Virus record (IMG/VR): IMGVR_UViG_3300044858_001628
Coordinates: 1 to 52,535 of that record
Source: a virus
Reading direction: 5' to 3' (one strand)
DNA length: 52,535 bases
Below the pieces are notes generated by a model. It made no database searches. It saw nothing but the letters and a program-made list of their open reading frames with translations, and had not been told where the DNA came from. Shown here in pieces: positions 29,362 through 40,000 of the stretch. The stretch's first letter is position 1. Each line of letters opens with the position of its first letter. The position numbers and the translations under genes were made by a program.

Positions 29362-29631
29362 ATGAAAACTTACTCATTAGTAGAAGCGGCAAAGATACTG
29401 CAAACAAGCGAAACAACACTTGGAACATTGCTTAATACAGCAGTGATTCCAGCCGCCAAGATTGGTCAGCTTTGGGTTATCTGTGAAGATAACCTAGACG
29501 CTTATTTAAAGGCAGAAGTTGAGCGCCAGACGCTTGAGCGTATCGAATTTATTAAACGTGGTGAAAAGCCTAGAGTGGCAACTGGTAGCAGAAGAACTGT
29601 TAAGCCAGACTTGGATAAGATTGCGGCATGA
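29362..29631 (+). CDS. xis: Excisionase-like MerR/HTH_17 protein
   Basis: The 89-aa product starts SLVEAAKILQTSETTLGTLL (winged-helix HTH, residues 4-23) and continues IPAAKIGQLWVICEDNLDAYL, quoted as AAKIGQLWVICEDNLDAYL. This is the HTH_17/excisionase plan, in which the helix is followed by G-x-x-W/R-x-I and D-x-L-x-x-Y/W-L. The basic C-terminal tail is extra. It abuts the convergent integrase (stop positions 29631/29632), which supports the role of directing excision. Confidence 0.75.
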   Translation: MKTYSLVEAAKILQTSETTLGTLLNTAVIPAAKIGQLWVICEDNLDAYLKAEVERQTLERIEFIKRGEKPRVATGSRRTVKPDLDKIAA

Positions 29632-30690
29632 TTACCATAATTTTGATGATAAATCTGAACCGCGAAGGTTTGAATATCTCAAAGCCATTTTTAAACTTTT
29701 CCAGCCAAGTATTTTAGCTATTTGTAAGTCTGTTAATGTTGTGCGTTCATAAAACCTGCTTGTTGCCTCATGGCGCAAGCAATGAAATGTGAAACCTTCA
29801 CATTTAGCATGGTCAAATATGCGTGAGAATGTCTGCGATAGCCTTGAGCTTATATCATTGCGATTACCTTTAAATGAAAATAAGCGCTCGGTATTGATTG
29901 ATTTTGCATAAACCTTGAGCTTGTCTAATATGGTGGAAGTCATAGGAACTTGCCTTTTATCACCATTTTTAGTTTTATCTAAAAAGATAGTGCGAGATTC
30001 AAAGTCTATCTGTGATTTTTCAAGTGTGTAGATTTCAGACAATCGCATACCTGTTTCAAGTGCAATATCAAACAGCGCTAATATCTCGTAAGGATTATCA
30101 AACTCAAATCCACGCTCTTTATTATCAACCTTGCCGCCTAAAATAATTCGCCTTACCTCTTTCTCTTCTGATTCAGTTAGTCGCCTATCACGCTCAACCT
30201 CTTCTTTATGACCACTGGCATAGCGCTTTGGTAGCTCTCTTAATGGATTACTTACCAATAAAGCGTCACCTCTACGCTTCACCCAATCCAAACAACGCGC
30301 CAGAGCGCCTACATGGTGACGTATAGTTGATGGCGACAGGTTGTTATGCTTCATATCAACAACATAATTGTCTGCAAACTCGTAATTCAATGATGCAATT
30401 TTCTTAACGCCAACACGCCTTCTAGCAATGCCTAATAGCTTATGGTCACTATCAGGAACATCAACGCCTAGCAGGTATTGGTCTATTGCGTCAGCAATTG
30501 TAAGAATTGCACCCTTTTTAGCCAAATATTCGGTAGGAACTTTTCCAACCTTGAGTAAAGATTCAAGCTTTGCAGTGTACTCGTCACCTTCTGCTTCATC
30601 GTCAAAGGTCAAGTAAACCCTACCGTTAGGTAGTGATTTGCTTGATACTGTGTAGTAATACTTACCGTTACGAACTCTTTTGTTTGCCAT
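29632..30690 (-). CDS. int: Tyrosine integrase
   Basis: The 352-aa product has an N-terminal arm-type domain (GKYYYTVSSKSLPNGR), a core-binding SAM-like domain (about 60-160) and a C-terminal catalytic domain with R216 (ETGMRLSEI), K242 (LDKTKNGDK), H303-x-x-R306 (FHCLRHEATSRF), W330 in the place of the second His (LGWKSL) and the nucleophile Y339 (RYSNLR). It would recombine attP (next to its start) with a bacterial tRNA-Cys gene. Confidence 0.93.
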   Translation of the reverse strand: MANKRVRNGKYYYTVSSKSLPNGRVYLTFDDEAEGDEYTAKLESLLKVGKVPTEYLAKKGAILTIADAIDQYLLGVDVPDSDHKLLGIARRRVGVKKIASLNYEFADNYVVDMKHNNLSPSTIRHHVGALARCLDWVKRRGDALLVSNPLRELPKRYASGHKEEVERDRRLTESEEKEVRRIILGGKVDNKERGFEFDNPYEILALFDIALETGMRLSEIYTLEKSQIDFESRTIFLDKTKNGDKRQVPMTSTILDKLKVYAKSINTERLFSFKGNRNDISSRLSQTFSRIFDHAKCEGFTFHCLRHEATSRFYERTTLTDLQIAKILGWKSLKMALRYSNLRGSDLSSKLW

Positions 30691-30724
30691 AACTCGCCTA
30701 AACAGCCAACACGACTAATCAATG

Positions 30725-30830
30725 TGCGTCAGTGACGCAATTTTAGTGCGTAAAAGTGGGATTTTATAGCGTTTTGTAGTGTTTGTGCAACTTATTTGGC
30801 TTGATTATTTAGCTGGAAAGTTGCGTAAGT
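30725..30830. promoter_or_regulatory. Candidate integrase arm-type sites and palindrome
   Basis: Between int and attP: the perfect palindrome TGCGTCA-G-TGACGCA (30725-30739), TGCGTAAAAGT from 30747 and TGCGTAAGT (30822-30830). The shared TGCGTMA core suggests repeated Int or Xis binding sites in the attP arm. The palindrome could also be an operator for int. Confidence 0.4.
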
Positions 30831-30842
30831 CGTTGATTTTTT

Positions 30843-30886
30843 TGGAGGCGCGAACCAGAGTCGAACTGGTCTAAACGGCTTTGCAG
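30843..30886 (-). other. attP: attP core: 3' half of tRNA-Cys(GCA)
   Basis: On the minus strand the 44 bases read as the anticodon loop (CTGCAAA), anticodon stem 3' arm (GCCGT), variable region, T arm (T-loop TTCGACTC) and acceptor 3' arm with encoded CCA of tRNA-Cys. The match to a bacterial tRNA-Cys stops upstream of the anticodon loop, as is usual for phages that integrate into tRNA genes and restore their 3' end. The sequence beside the integrase confirms its use. Confidence 0.85.
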
Positions 30887-30950
30887 GGCGTTTATGTAGT
30901 TGTGTTTATGCGGAGATTAAAGGCGTGACGCAGTTGTAAATTTAAACATT

Positions 30951-31015
30951 ATAGCCACCCAATATGCTACTCTATTTTATGATTTCTAAAATACTTGTAT
31001 TTATTGGATGGCTAT
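30951..31015 (-). terminator. Stem-loop 3' of the giant gene
   Basis: ATAGCCACCCAATA (30951-30964) and TATTGGATGGCTAT (31002-31015) pair over 14 bp with one position off. In minus-strand RNA that pair is G-U, on the plus strand A-C, so the structure is more likely in the giant gene's mRNA, ~30 nt after its stop. There is no U-run, so this may stabilise the mRNA end or help Rho-linked ending rather than act as a classical terminator. The other bases from 30887 to 31045 hold no supported gene. Confidence 0.45.
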
Positions 31016-31045
31016 TTTTGTCATTTGCCGCAATCTACTATTTCA

Positions 31046-34000
31046 TTAAACTGCTTTCCCTTCTTTGATTGAGGTTACATTGTCATTCAAGCGTTTCATT
31101 ATTTGAGTGATTCTTTCGTCAATAACTTTTACAGCCTCACGATTGTCACCACCAGCTTCTTTAATTGCACGTTGCTGTTTGCGTAAGTTTTGAACTTGGC
31201 GCAAGGCTAAGTCTGAAACTCTGGCTAATCTTGCCTCTGGGTGAGATTCCATGAATTTAGCAATATCACCACCTTCTTTAGCGATACCTTTCATTTCATT
31301 TTGATACTCATTCATAATGCGTACATTCGTGTAAAAAGCGTCACCTTGTGAAGCTTGCCCTGTTACATCACCATAAAAGCGACCTACCAGTGGAACTTTA
31401 TAAGTCGGCAACTCTTCACCAGTAAACAAACTATCTGCTGTTGTGCCTGCCTTGATAATCTCACGACCTACGCCACCAGTGAACTGTCCAGCTAAATACT
31501 CTAACTGGTCTGCTGTAGGGCTAATAGCACCTTGCTTGTAGTCATTACCGCCTGTCATGTAGTTTATCGCTTGTGCAATAGCCACGCTTAAATCCCATGC
31601 CTTGTCGCGTGAGCGAGTGAAGCCTGCTGTCGGGTTAAGTGAGTTAAAGTCCTCGCGTGCAATTGGTCTGCCAGTGAAGTCTTTATTTTCAGCAAGTGCC
31701 GCCAGTGGGTCAATAACAGTTGGCGTGATTGTTTGAATTGATAATCCAGCGTTACCTATTGGGTTTGTTACGTTCAGTATCATATCCATGATATGCACTA
31801 ATCGTTTTTGAGTATCTTCACCGCCAGATAAAGCCCATTCAGTCACAATTCGACCAAGTGAAGGAATCGCATTGAAACCTAATGGCATTGGCACTGTAAT
31901 GTAACTATCGCCTAGTGGAATAACTAAGCTACGGTCACGCACAAACTCTGGTGGCTCGTCATCACCATATCCAGCCGCAGAAAGTAACAGCGCTTGCATT
32001 GCACCTAACAGCAAGCCACCTTGCACGATACGCTTGCCCATTGCGCTTAGTTTAACCTTGCCGTTAGCATCTTTCTCTAACATCGTTTCACCGATACGCG
32101 CAGTGCCTTGAACAGAAGCGTTAAAGAAGGCATATAGTGAACCAATCTGTCTGCCCATTTCACCCTTACGGTTGAAGTTTACAGAGATATTTTTAGCCAT
32201 TGATGCCGCTTGTTGCTTGCTGTGTCCATTATCTAGTGCAACCTTATACACTGATAAGCGAACTGCGTTTTCAAGCGCTGTGTTGTAGTCAGAAAGCCAA
32301 TCAAAAATAGGCTTGATTGCTTTGTCGTACATCCACTGCTCTGGTTTTGCTAACAGTCCATTTGCACTGATTAACTTACCAATCTTGCTGTTTTGCCACC
32401 ACAATGGGTCTAGTGCATTTTGTAGTGATTCGCCACGCTCTTTCGCATTTGCGTACATATCACGGAATCCAGTTTGACCACCTTCGTTTTGGTAATCTTC
32501 AAACAGTTGTGACCACTGGCTATTACCAGCTACGCCATTTTTACGCTCACTGCGTAAGTCTTTATAAATTCCAAGTAATGCGCTAGGTGTATTTTTCAAT
32601 ACATCAGACTTCTTGTTGGCAATTGGCGTTGTGCTTAGGTTTAATAGTGCGCCTTGAACGTCACGCACGATATTGACTACACCAAAGATAGGGTTATATT
32701 GAGTGTTGATAGAAGCAAAGTAGCGTGTAAAGCTAGAAGCCGCGCCTAATAACTCGCCAATTTGGTCTTGGTCTAAGTTCTTAACACTTGCCGCCATACG
32801 CATGGAGCGTTCATCGTACTTATTAAATACAACCGCACGTTCTACGATGTCACCTTTTTCAGTTTTAAATCTGGCAACAACAACATTGTCAAGGTTTTTG
32901 TAGTTTGGGTCTGTTACTTCTTGCACGCTGTCTGGTTTTTTTACGGTATTAATGGTGTAGCCATTCTTCCCTTCAAACTGAATTAGCTTATTGGCTTCTG
33001 CGAGATTGGTAAACTCTTGAACCTTAGAACCGTGATACAAGACTTCATAAACAGTAGCGCCTTTTACCACCGTTTTAATTTTAGGTGGGCTATCAACTTT
33101 CCAAAACTCTTTATTAGGGTTTAGTTTAGCCAATCCAATAAGCGCTTTAGACACGCGATTTTTCTCACCACGAATCACATTCTTTTCAAACTGTTGCGCC
33201 ATGTTAGCGATAATATCAACCACTGCACGATTTGAACCTGTTGCGCGTTTGCTTGCATTACCTTTAACACTAAATCCTTGACCAGTGCCGTTGCCAAAAC
33301 CATTGTCCATATCTTCACGCATCAATGGAACGTAGTTTTTGTATGCGCCCTGCCATGCTTCAATAGTCTTTTCTGATTCTAGGCCATAATCAATAAGCGT
33401 TTGGCGTGATTTGCGATTGATAGCATCAATACGTTTAGCCAGCTCTGTGTAATTAGCTTTCTGCTCTGCTGTGAGGTTTGATAAGTAGTCGCGTGCATCT
33501 TGCGTGTCCATACCAGAGCCGCCATCAGGCATATCAGGATTAACTTTAGCAATTTGGATATTACGCTCTTCTGCATGACGCGCCCATAGATATTCTTCAA
33601 AGTCAGCCATTGCTACGCCACGCGCACGCATATCTTCAATGAGTGGGTCTAAGTCGTGTTTAATAAAGTCTTGAGTACGTTTAGCCGTTCTGCCGTGATA
33701 AAGCTCTTCTTGCAGGTAAGCATTGAATTGGTCTGCAATATCCGCGCCAGCTTTCTTGATTGAATCAGTAACACGCTTCAAGTCAATGTGCTTATCTTGT
33801 AATGCGTAAATCACACTATCAAGTTTGCTTGGCTCTGGATTGTTCCATGATGAATTGCTACGGCTAAAACGAATATCATTGTTATTAGCATCAAAGTTAC
33901 CGTTGTTACCTGTAGCTGATTTGATTTGTGTAGGTGAGAAAACAGCGTAAGATATTTCTGGCGTTTTACTCGCTGATGATGCGTAGTTCTTCTCTAATAA

Positions 34001-37000
34001 CTTAACACCATCATATCCTTGCGACTTTAAATAAGACACAAATCTTTCATCATCTAAAAATTGCCATAGATTTATTCTACTTGTATCAGCTATTTCTTCT
34101 TTTGAATAACCTGCTTTCTTTAAGTCACTTACTACAGATTTACTCTTTAGAGTTAAGTCATAAGGATTATTTATGCTCAAATACGTTGCATAAACGTAAT
34201 CATTCATTGATGACTTTCCACTATCATCTGCTTTGGCTCTTCCAAACTCTCTAGCTAGTTGCTTGTTTGGAGTAAAGAAAAAAGCTTGTGATGTAACTTC
34301 TTTTTCCGCACCTAAAAAACCTAATGACCTTTTACCAACTTTTGGCTCAAATGTATTAAATTTATCCTTCGTTTCATACCTAGCTTCATCCCTATTGTAT
34401 GTATATTTGAAGGCAGTACCATGATAAACAACCAAAGGCTTACCATCGGCATCAACTACTTTGCTGTCACCGAACCAAGATTTGAATTGAGGTGTTTCTG
34501 TTTGCGCTTGATTAGCGCGTGAGTAGAATATCTCGTTAAGTTGAGTATTTTCTAAAGATTGATATGCGAGCTTGCCAACGAGTTCCAGTAGGCGTTGCCG
34601 CTTCTCTCCGCTTTTTTCGCGTAAGAAGGTATGTGCGATAACTGCTCTTTTAAGCGTTGTGCTACCTGCGTGAGTGGCTCTTGCTTCCCGTGATTCTGCA
34701 AGAACTCTAAACTCTTTGTCGGTGTAAGGTTTTCCACTTGATAGCTCGATAAACTGTTGTTTATCAAAATCATAGACTAAATCATCCAGTTTAGCAACGC
34801 CTAAAGCATTTGGTGACTTGTAGGTAACTTCATATCCGTTACGTTTTTCTGTCACGTAAATACCATTGCGAATAGCTTTATAAGAAGCTTTTAACAATTC
34901 AGCGATGTTATTCTCTGTGTCACCTTTAATCCAGTTAATACCAAGCTCGCGCTCTTGGTCTTGATGTGGTGCAATATGGTCTGTTGTGCCAAATTTAAGC
35001 GCCATCGAAACCATGTTTTCAAGCCTACGAAGTTTTCCAGTTGATGTGATTCCATCCCTATCTCCTGCAAATACCTTACCGTTATTGTAAGCCCAATTCG
35101 CAACAGCAGAGTAAACGCCAGAGCCTCCGTAGCCTTCATCCCATGCGGCAACATTTATCTCTACATTTCCGTCAGGATAAACGCTGATTGTCCCTTCTTG
35201 ATTAAGAAGAGCTTTTCCTTTTGTATCTCTTGGGTAAATAGCATACTGCTCTTCAACACCATCTTTTGCGATTGCAACATCAACTCTAACAAGTTGAGGA
35301 ACTACGTCATCGAATACTTTTTGCATATCGGTAGCTGATGATTTCGTGTACTTGAACATATCATCATTGAGTGTAAGCTCTTTGAATAACTGCGCGTCAT
35401 TTACAGAATAGTCGCGTGATAATTTAACACCGCCACCACCGCCACCACCGCCACCATTAACAACGAACCTACGAGCAGGCAATAAGTAATTAACGATAAT
35501 GTCATTATCAGAAAACTCAAGATTTACACCGATTGAGCGTAAGAAGTTACGAATAGCCGCAATAGCGCGTTTAACAAAGCCTGCGCTTGGTGCTGTTTGA
35601 GCCATTTCAGCCAATACTTCTTCTGCAACAATACGTCTATCGCTAACTTTATTTAAGTCTAAGCCATACTGTTTAGCCTTTTTAGCCATATCGTTTTTAC
35701 GCAACATTGCTACTTGGTCTAATATCGCGCCTAACTCTTTACCATACAATCCACGCAATCCGTAGTGACCTAATGTTTCATGGAACACAACGCGAATAAC
35801 GTCTTTTGGCGAGTTCATTTCGCTGGCTAATATGTAAACCTTACCATCATCGTAAAAGCCTTCTGGATGACCTTTAGCGCCTTGCGATAACTGTCTTTGA
35901 TTCTCGTCACGCACAGCTTTACGAATTGCAGGGTCGTTCATATCGTCAACAACAATAATCTCTGGTGCATTTTTCCATCCAGAGCGTAATTTGTTTACAG
36001 CAATTTGTACTGAAACTTTAGGCAAGCCTTTGTTTTCAGATTTTGAACGGCTAAATGTTGGGGTGTCTGTACTTTTTTCTACGCTTGCAGAGCCAGATTT
36101 TTCACCAGAATAATAACGCTTTGCAATATCTCTCGCATAATCAACTGCGCTTTCAGTAGCAGAAAGATTTGTAAATCTATACACCAAGTCTATTAACGCT
36201 TTAACTTTTAATGGGTCTGAAATGCCATTGCTTTGTGCGTAAGATTCATTTCTTCTCTTTGACAAGTCGCCTATTAAAGCAACAAGCGCTTTAGATTTGA
36301 ATAATTTAGGATGAATTTTCGTATCAACAGAAAATTTAACCTCGCCAGAATATCTATCAATATAGATTAAAATTGCTTTTTTTGAATCTGTCATTACATT
36401 GCCATATCTAAGCTCTTCACCAAGCTCTTCTGATACAGCGCTGTTTATTTTTAACATACCATCAATTTGCGTAACTCTGTCTTTGTAAAATTCGTAATCG
36501 GTAGATTCGTATTTTTTATTATTAAAATACTTCATTAAGCTTAACAAGTATTCAGAAGCGGCATCTTTGCTTCTGAATGAAAATCCAGACTTAACGCCAG
36601 CATCAAGTTTGTACTTCTCTGGCATTAAAATTCCGCTTTCAATCATTGGATTTTCTGGCGTATGACCGTCAAGCGTAAATTTGATAATGTCGCCTTCTGG
36701 GTGGTGCGTTCTAAACCTTACCAAGTTTCCAGTGATGATGTAGCGATTTTCCTTGCCACCATTTACGCTACGCAATCTAAACATATCTTCTAGGTAGAAG
36801 TATGTGTTTGCCTGATTTGGAACTGATATTCCAGAGCCACTTTCTATTTTTGAAAGAGGTATTGAGATTCTACCGTTAGGCACATTGCGCTGAATGTGAA
36901 CAATAATGTTTGAAGGTGAAAATGGATTCCCTGCTTTTGAGGTTGATTTGCCAATAGAATATCCAACAACAACACCTTCCGATTCAATGTCATTCACGAT

Positions 37001-40000
37001 AACAGAATTATAGCCACCACCAATAGGCGCTCTATATTTAAGGGCGTTAATTGTTTGCTCACGCCTTGTAGCAAACCCATCCATAATTGTTTTAATTGAA
37101 GCAAGCCTGTCATCAATAGCCTTTTTCTCTGATTCAGTGGCCTTCTCGTCTAGGCGCTCTTCATTTAATGTGCTTTGTCTTAAAACCAACTGGTTATATG
37201 CCTCGTCATAACGCATTTTTAACGATTCAACTAAATCATCAACTACTTCACTAGAAGTTCTACCGCCTAACGCGCTGTCGATAGCAGTTTGCACTTTTTC
37301 TGGCGTAGGAATGTCACCAATTACATTGATTGCATACTTAGTTGCAAATACGCTTTCTGTAAATGGGTTTGATTCATCCATGCCCTCTTCAATCATAGTT
37401 GTTTCTAGTGCGCTTGCTTGGTAGTCGTACTCTTTCATTTCAAGAGTATTAGTGCCAGTAGCATTACGCATTTCAATTTCTTGATTAAAGCGCTCTTCGA
37501 CTGTATTGAAGAAGTCGTTTTGTTCGCTCACAGATAACAATGAAGCTCTGCCAGATGCAGTTAATGCAATGTCTGTACCCTCTGGCTCACTGCTTATATC
37601 AACTGACAAGAAGCCTGCAACATCATCATTTTCTGATAAGTATTCAGCAACAATCTTATCGCCATATATATTAAGGAAATCAACCGCATCAATTTCTGTA
37701 GAGCCTTTTCCTGATGACGTGTTAGAAAATAAAGACTTCATTTTCTTTTTAAGAACAGCAAGTATTCTGCGCTCTGCTGGTATTCCTGTCGCCAATACTG
37801 TAAATGTAGGCCATTCAACCTGACCAGTTCTATGAATACGACCTATAGTTTGCTTAAACACAGCAATATCAGGGTTTGGTTGTAAGAAAATCATGTGGCG
37901 TGGGCGTTGGTCTTTAAACTTCTCTGACGCATGAAGTGAAATGCCAGTAGCGCCAGATGAATTTAATATAACAGTATCAATAGAGCCGTTTGCGTAACCC
38001 CTGATAATATCAACATTGTCAGGGTCTTTTCTCTTAACAAGTGTTGGAACTTCTGTGCTGTAATCAACAGCTTTATCTCGCCCTGTAATCTCAGATATAT
38101 TTAATGGTCTTACATTAGCGCCTTTAGGTGGTGTTTTTGTTGCGTATTGCGTTCCATCATCATTTGTCACTATTGAGTATTGGCTCATTTTGAAGCGAAT
38201 CATATCAATAGGGGATGCTGGCAATGATGATTTGAAACTTTCAATCAACTCTTCGCCACGCTGAAATTCTCTAGCTATCTCGTATGGCAACATATTCATT
38301 GGAACAATAACGCGAACTGTGTCTGATTTGTTGCCAGTAGGTGACTTAAATGCCAATCGTCTAGCGCTTGTTAAACCGCGAGTTAATATGGTTTGCCAGC
38401 CAAAGTTTTTTAATTCATCGCCTACGTTGATTCCAGCAATAGAGGTGTAATCATCTAGCGCTGAACCCATTGTGTTCTGTAAGGCAAATACAGCCTTCTC
38501 ACCTCTGTTGATGGCTTCAATTGCATAATTAACTGCCGAATCAACTTTTGTTGAAAGCAATAATTGAGAAACATAGTTATGCACAACAGAAGTAAACAAA
38601 CCATGCGACATTGCCGTGTCTAACTTACCGTTCTTATCGTATGATTCATACCCTTTTGGCATAAGGGTTGCGAGAGTTTTTCTTCCATCTTCTGATTCAG
38701 CCCATGCCGCGAACTCTCTATCAGCCCTTACAATAGAACGAAGTACATTGGTTACTTCATCAACTAATCTTTCGTCACGCTCTGCATTTTTTTCATCAGT
38801 AATAAACCCAAACTTAACCCCCTCATAAGAGCGCTCACGTCTAATCATTGAGCCAGATTTAACCAACATTTCAGAAGCAATCTGTTGTAATACATCACCA
38901 CCGCCAGAGAACGCAGAAATTAACTCTTCGATAGAATCTGCCGCTTTCGCCAAATGAGTTCTCATGTAAACAGGCATATTTGTCGGGCGTTTAGCAAAAG
39001 TTGCTGATAGATAGGTAACTGCTGGTGGAGTAAAGTCATCAGGTGGCGCTACATCAACCCCATCAATATCAACGCCAAATAAGTTATTTCCTGTGATTAA
39101 GTTACGTATAAACTCGCCTGTCTGAGATTCGCCAGCCGCATTATGAGCTTCATCCATGATGATTACAGCTTTTTCAGAGCGAACTAAAGTTGCAACAGCA
39201 TCTCTTCTCATTGCAGAAAGTTTCGGGTTGTTAAATTGACTATATGTTGTGAATAGCGCTTGCGCCCCATCTGGCAACTCACCTGTTTTAATGATGTGAG
39301 CATAAAGCGCTTTTGCTGATTGTGGCGTTGATTTTAGAACAACGCGACCTTTTGAATCTTTAATCTCTTCTTTGCTGTTTGTAATGGCAATCTTAATATC
39401 GCCCTTACCAATATCCTGCAAATCTTCATACATTGCAGTGTAAAGGTCAGGTTTTATTGTCATAAATACTGGGATTTTCCCACTCTTCACCGCCCACGCC
39501 ATCAATCCAGCCGCAGTTCTTCCCTTGCCAACGCCAGTGTCATCACCAATAATGAAACCATTGCCGTTTTTATTTGCTGATATTGCTAGAGCCAATGCGT
39601 CAATCTGATACCCACCAAGCGCTTTATACATGGCTTCTTTTGAATCATAGCCAAGCTCTTCCATGACAAATTCATCCAAGTCGCCATTCTCTGCCTCAAC
39701 CAAATCAAGTGCAGAATAAAGAGCATCAGCCTGTTTTCGTGGAACATAAATACCACCGCTATCGCCATTGCTTCTGCCGCGATAAACAACTTGAGATTCG
39801 TTATCAACTGGGTCTGGAATGATTGGTTTTTTGCTAGAAGGTGTGTTTTCTTGCTCTTGCTTAATGTCGCTTACAAAGCGCATTGCGTAAGCTTTGATTC
39901 CTGCACCGTATCTTGCAAGAACAGCATTTGCAAAAGCCTTGATTTGCTCTTTTATGTCGCTGTACTTCTTACGCATTACTTCCATTATGCGTTTAAAGAA

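Noticed and set aside
30843-30886. Intact tRNA-Cys gene
   Set aside because: The 5' half (D arm, 5' acceptor) is missing and the anticodon stem has a mismatch, so this is an attachment-site fragment, not a working tRNA.
30964-31068. 34-codon plus-strand frame with a hydrophobic product near attP
   Set aside because: It looks like a membrane peptide, but it has no ribosome-binding site, runs into the end of the giant gene and includes one arm of the stem-loop; kept out for lack of support.
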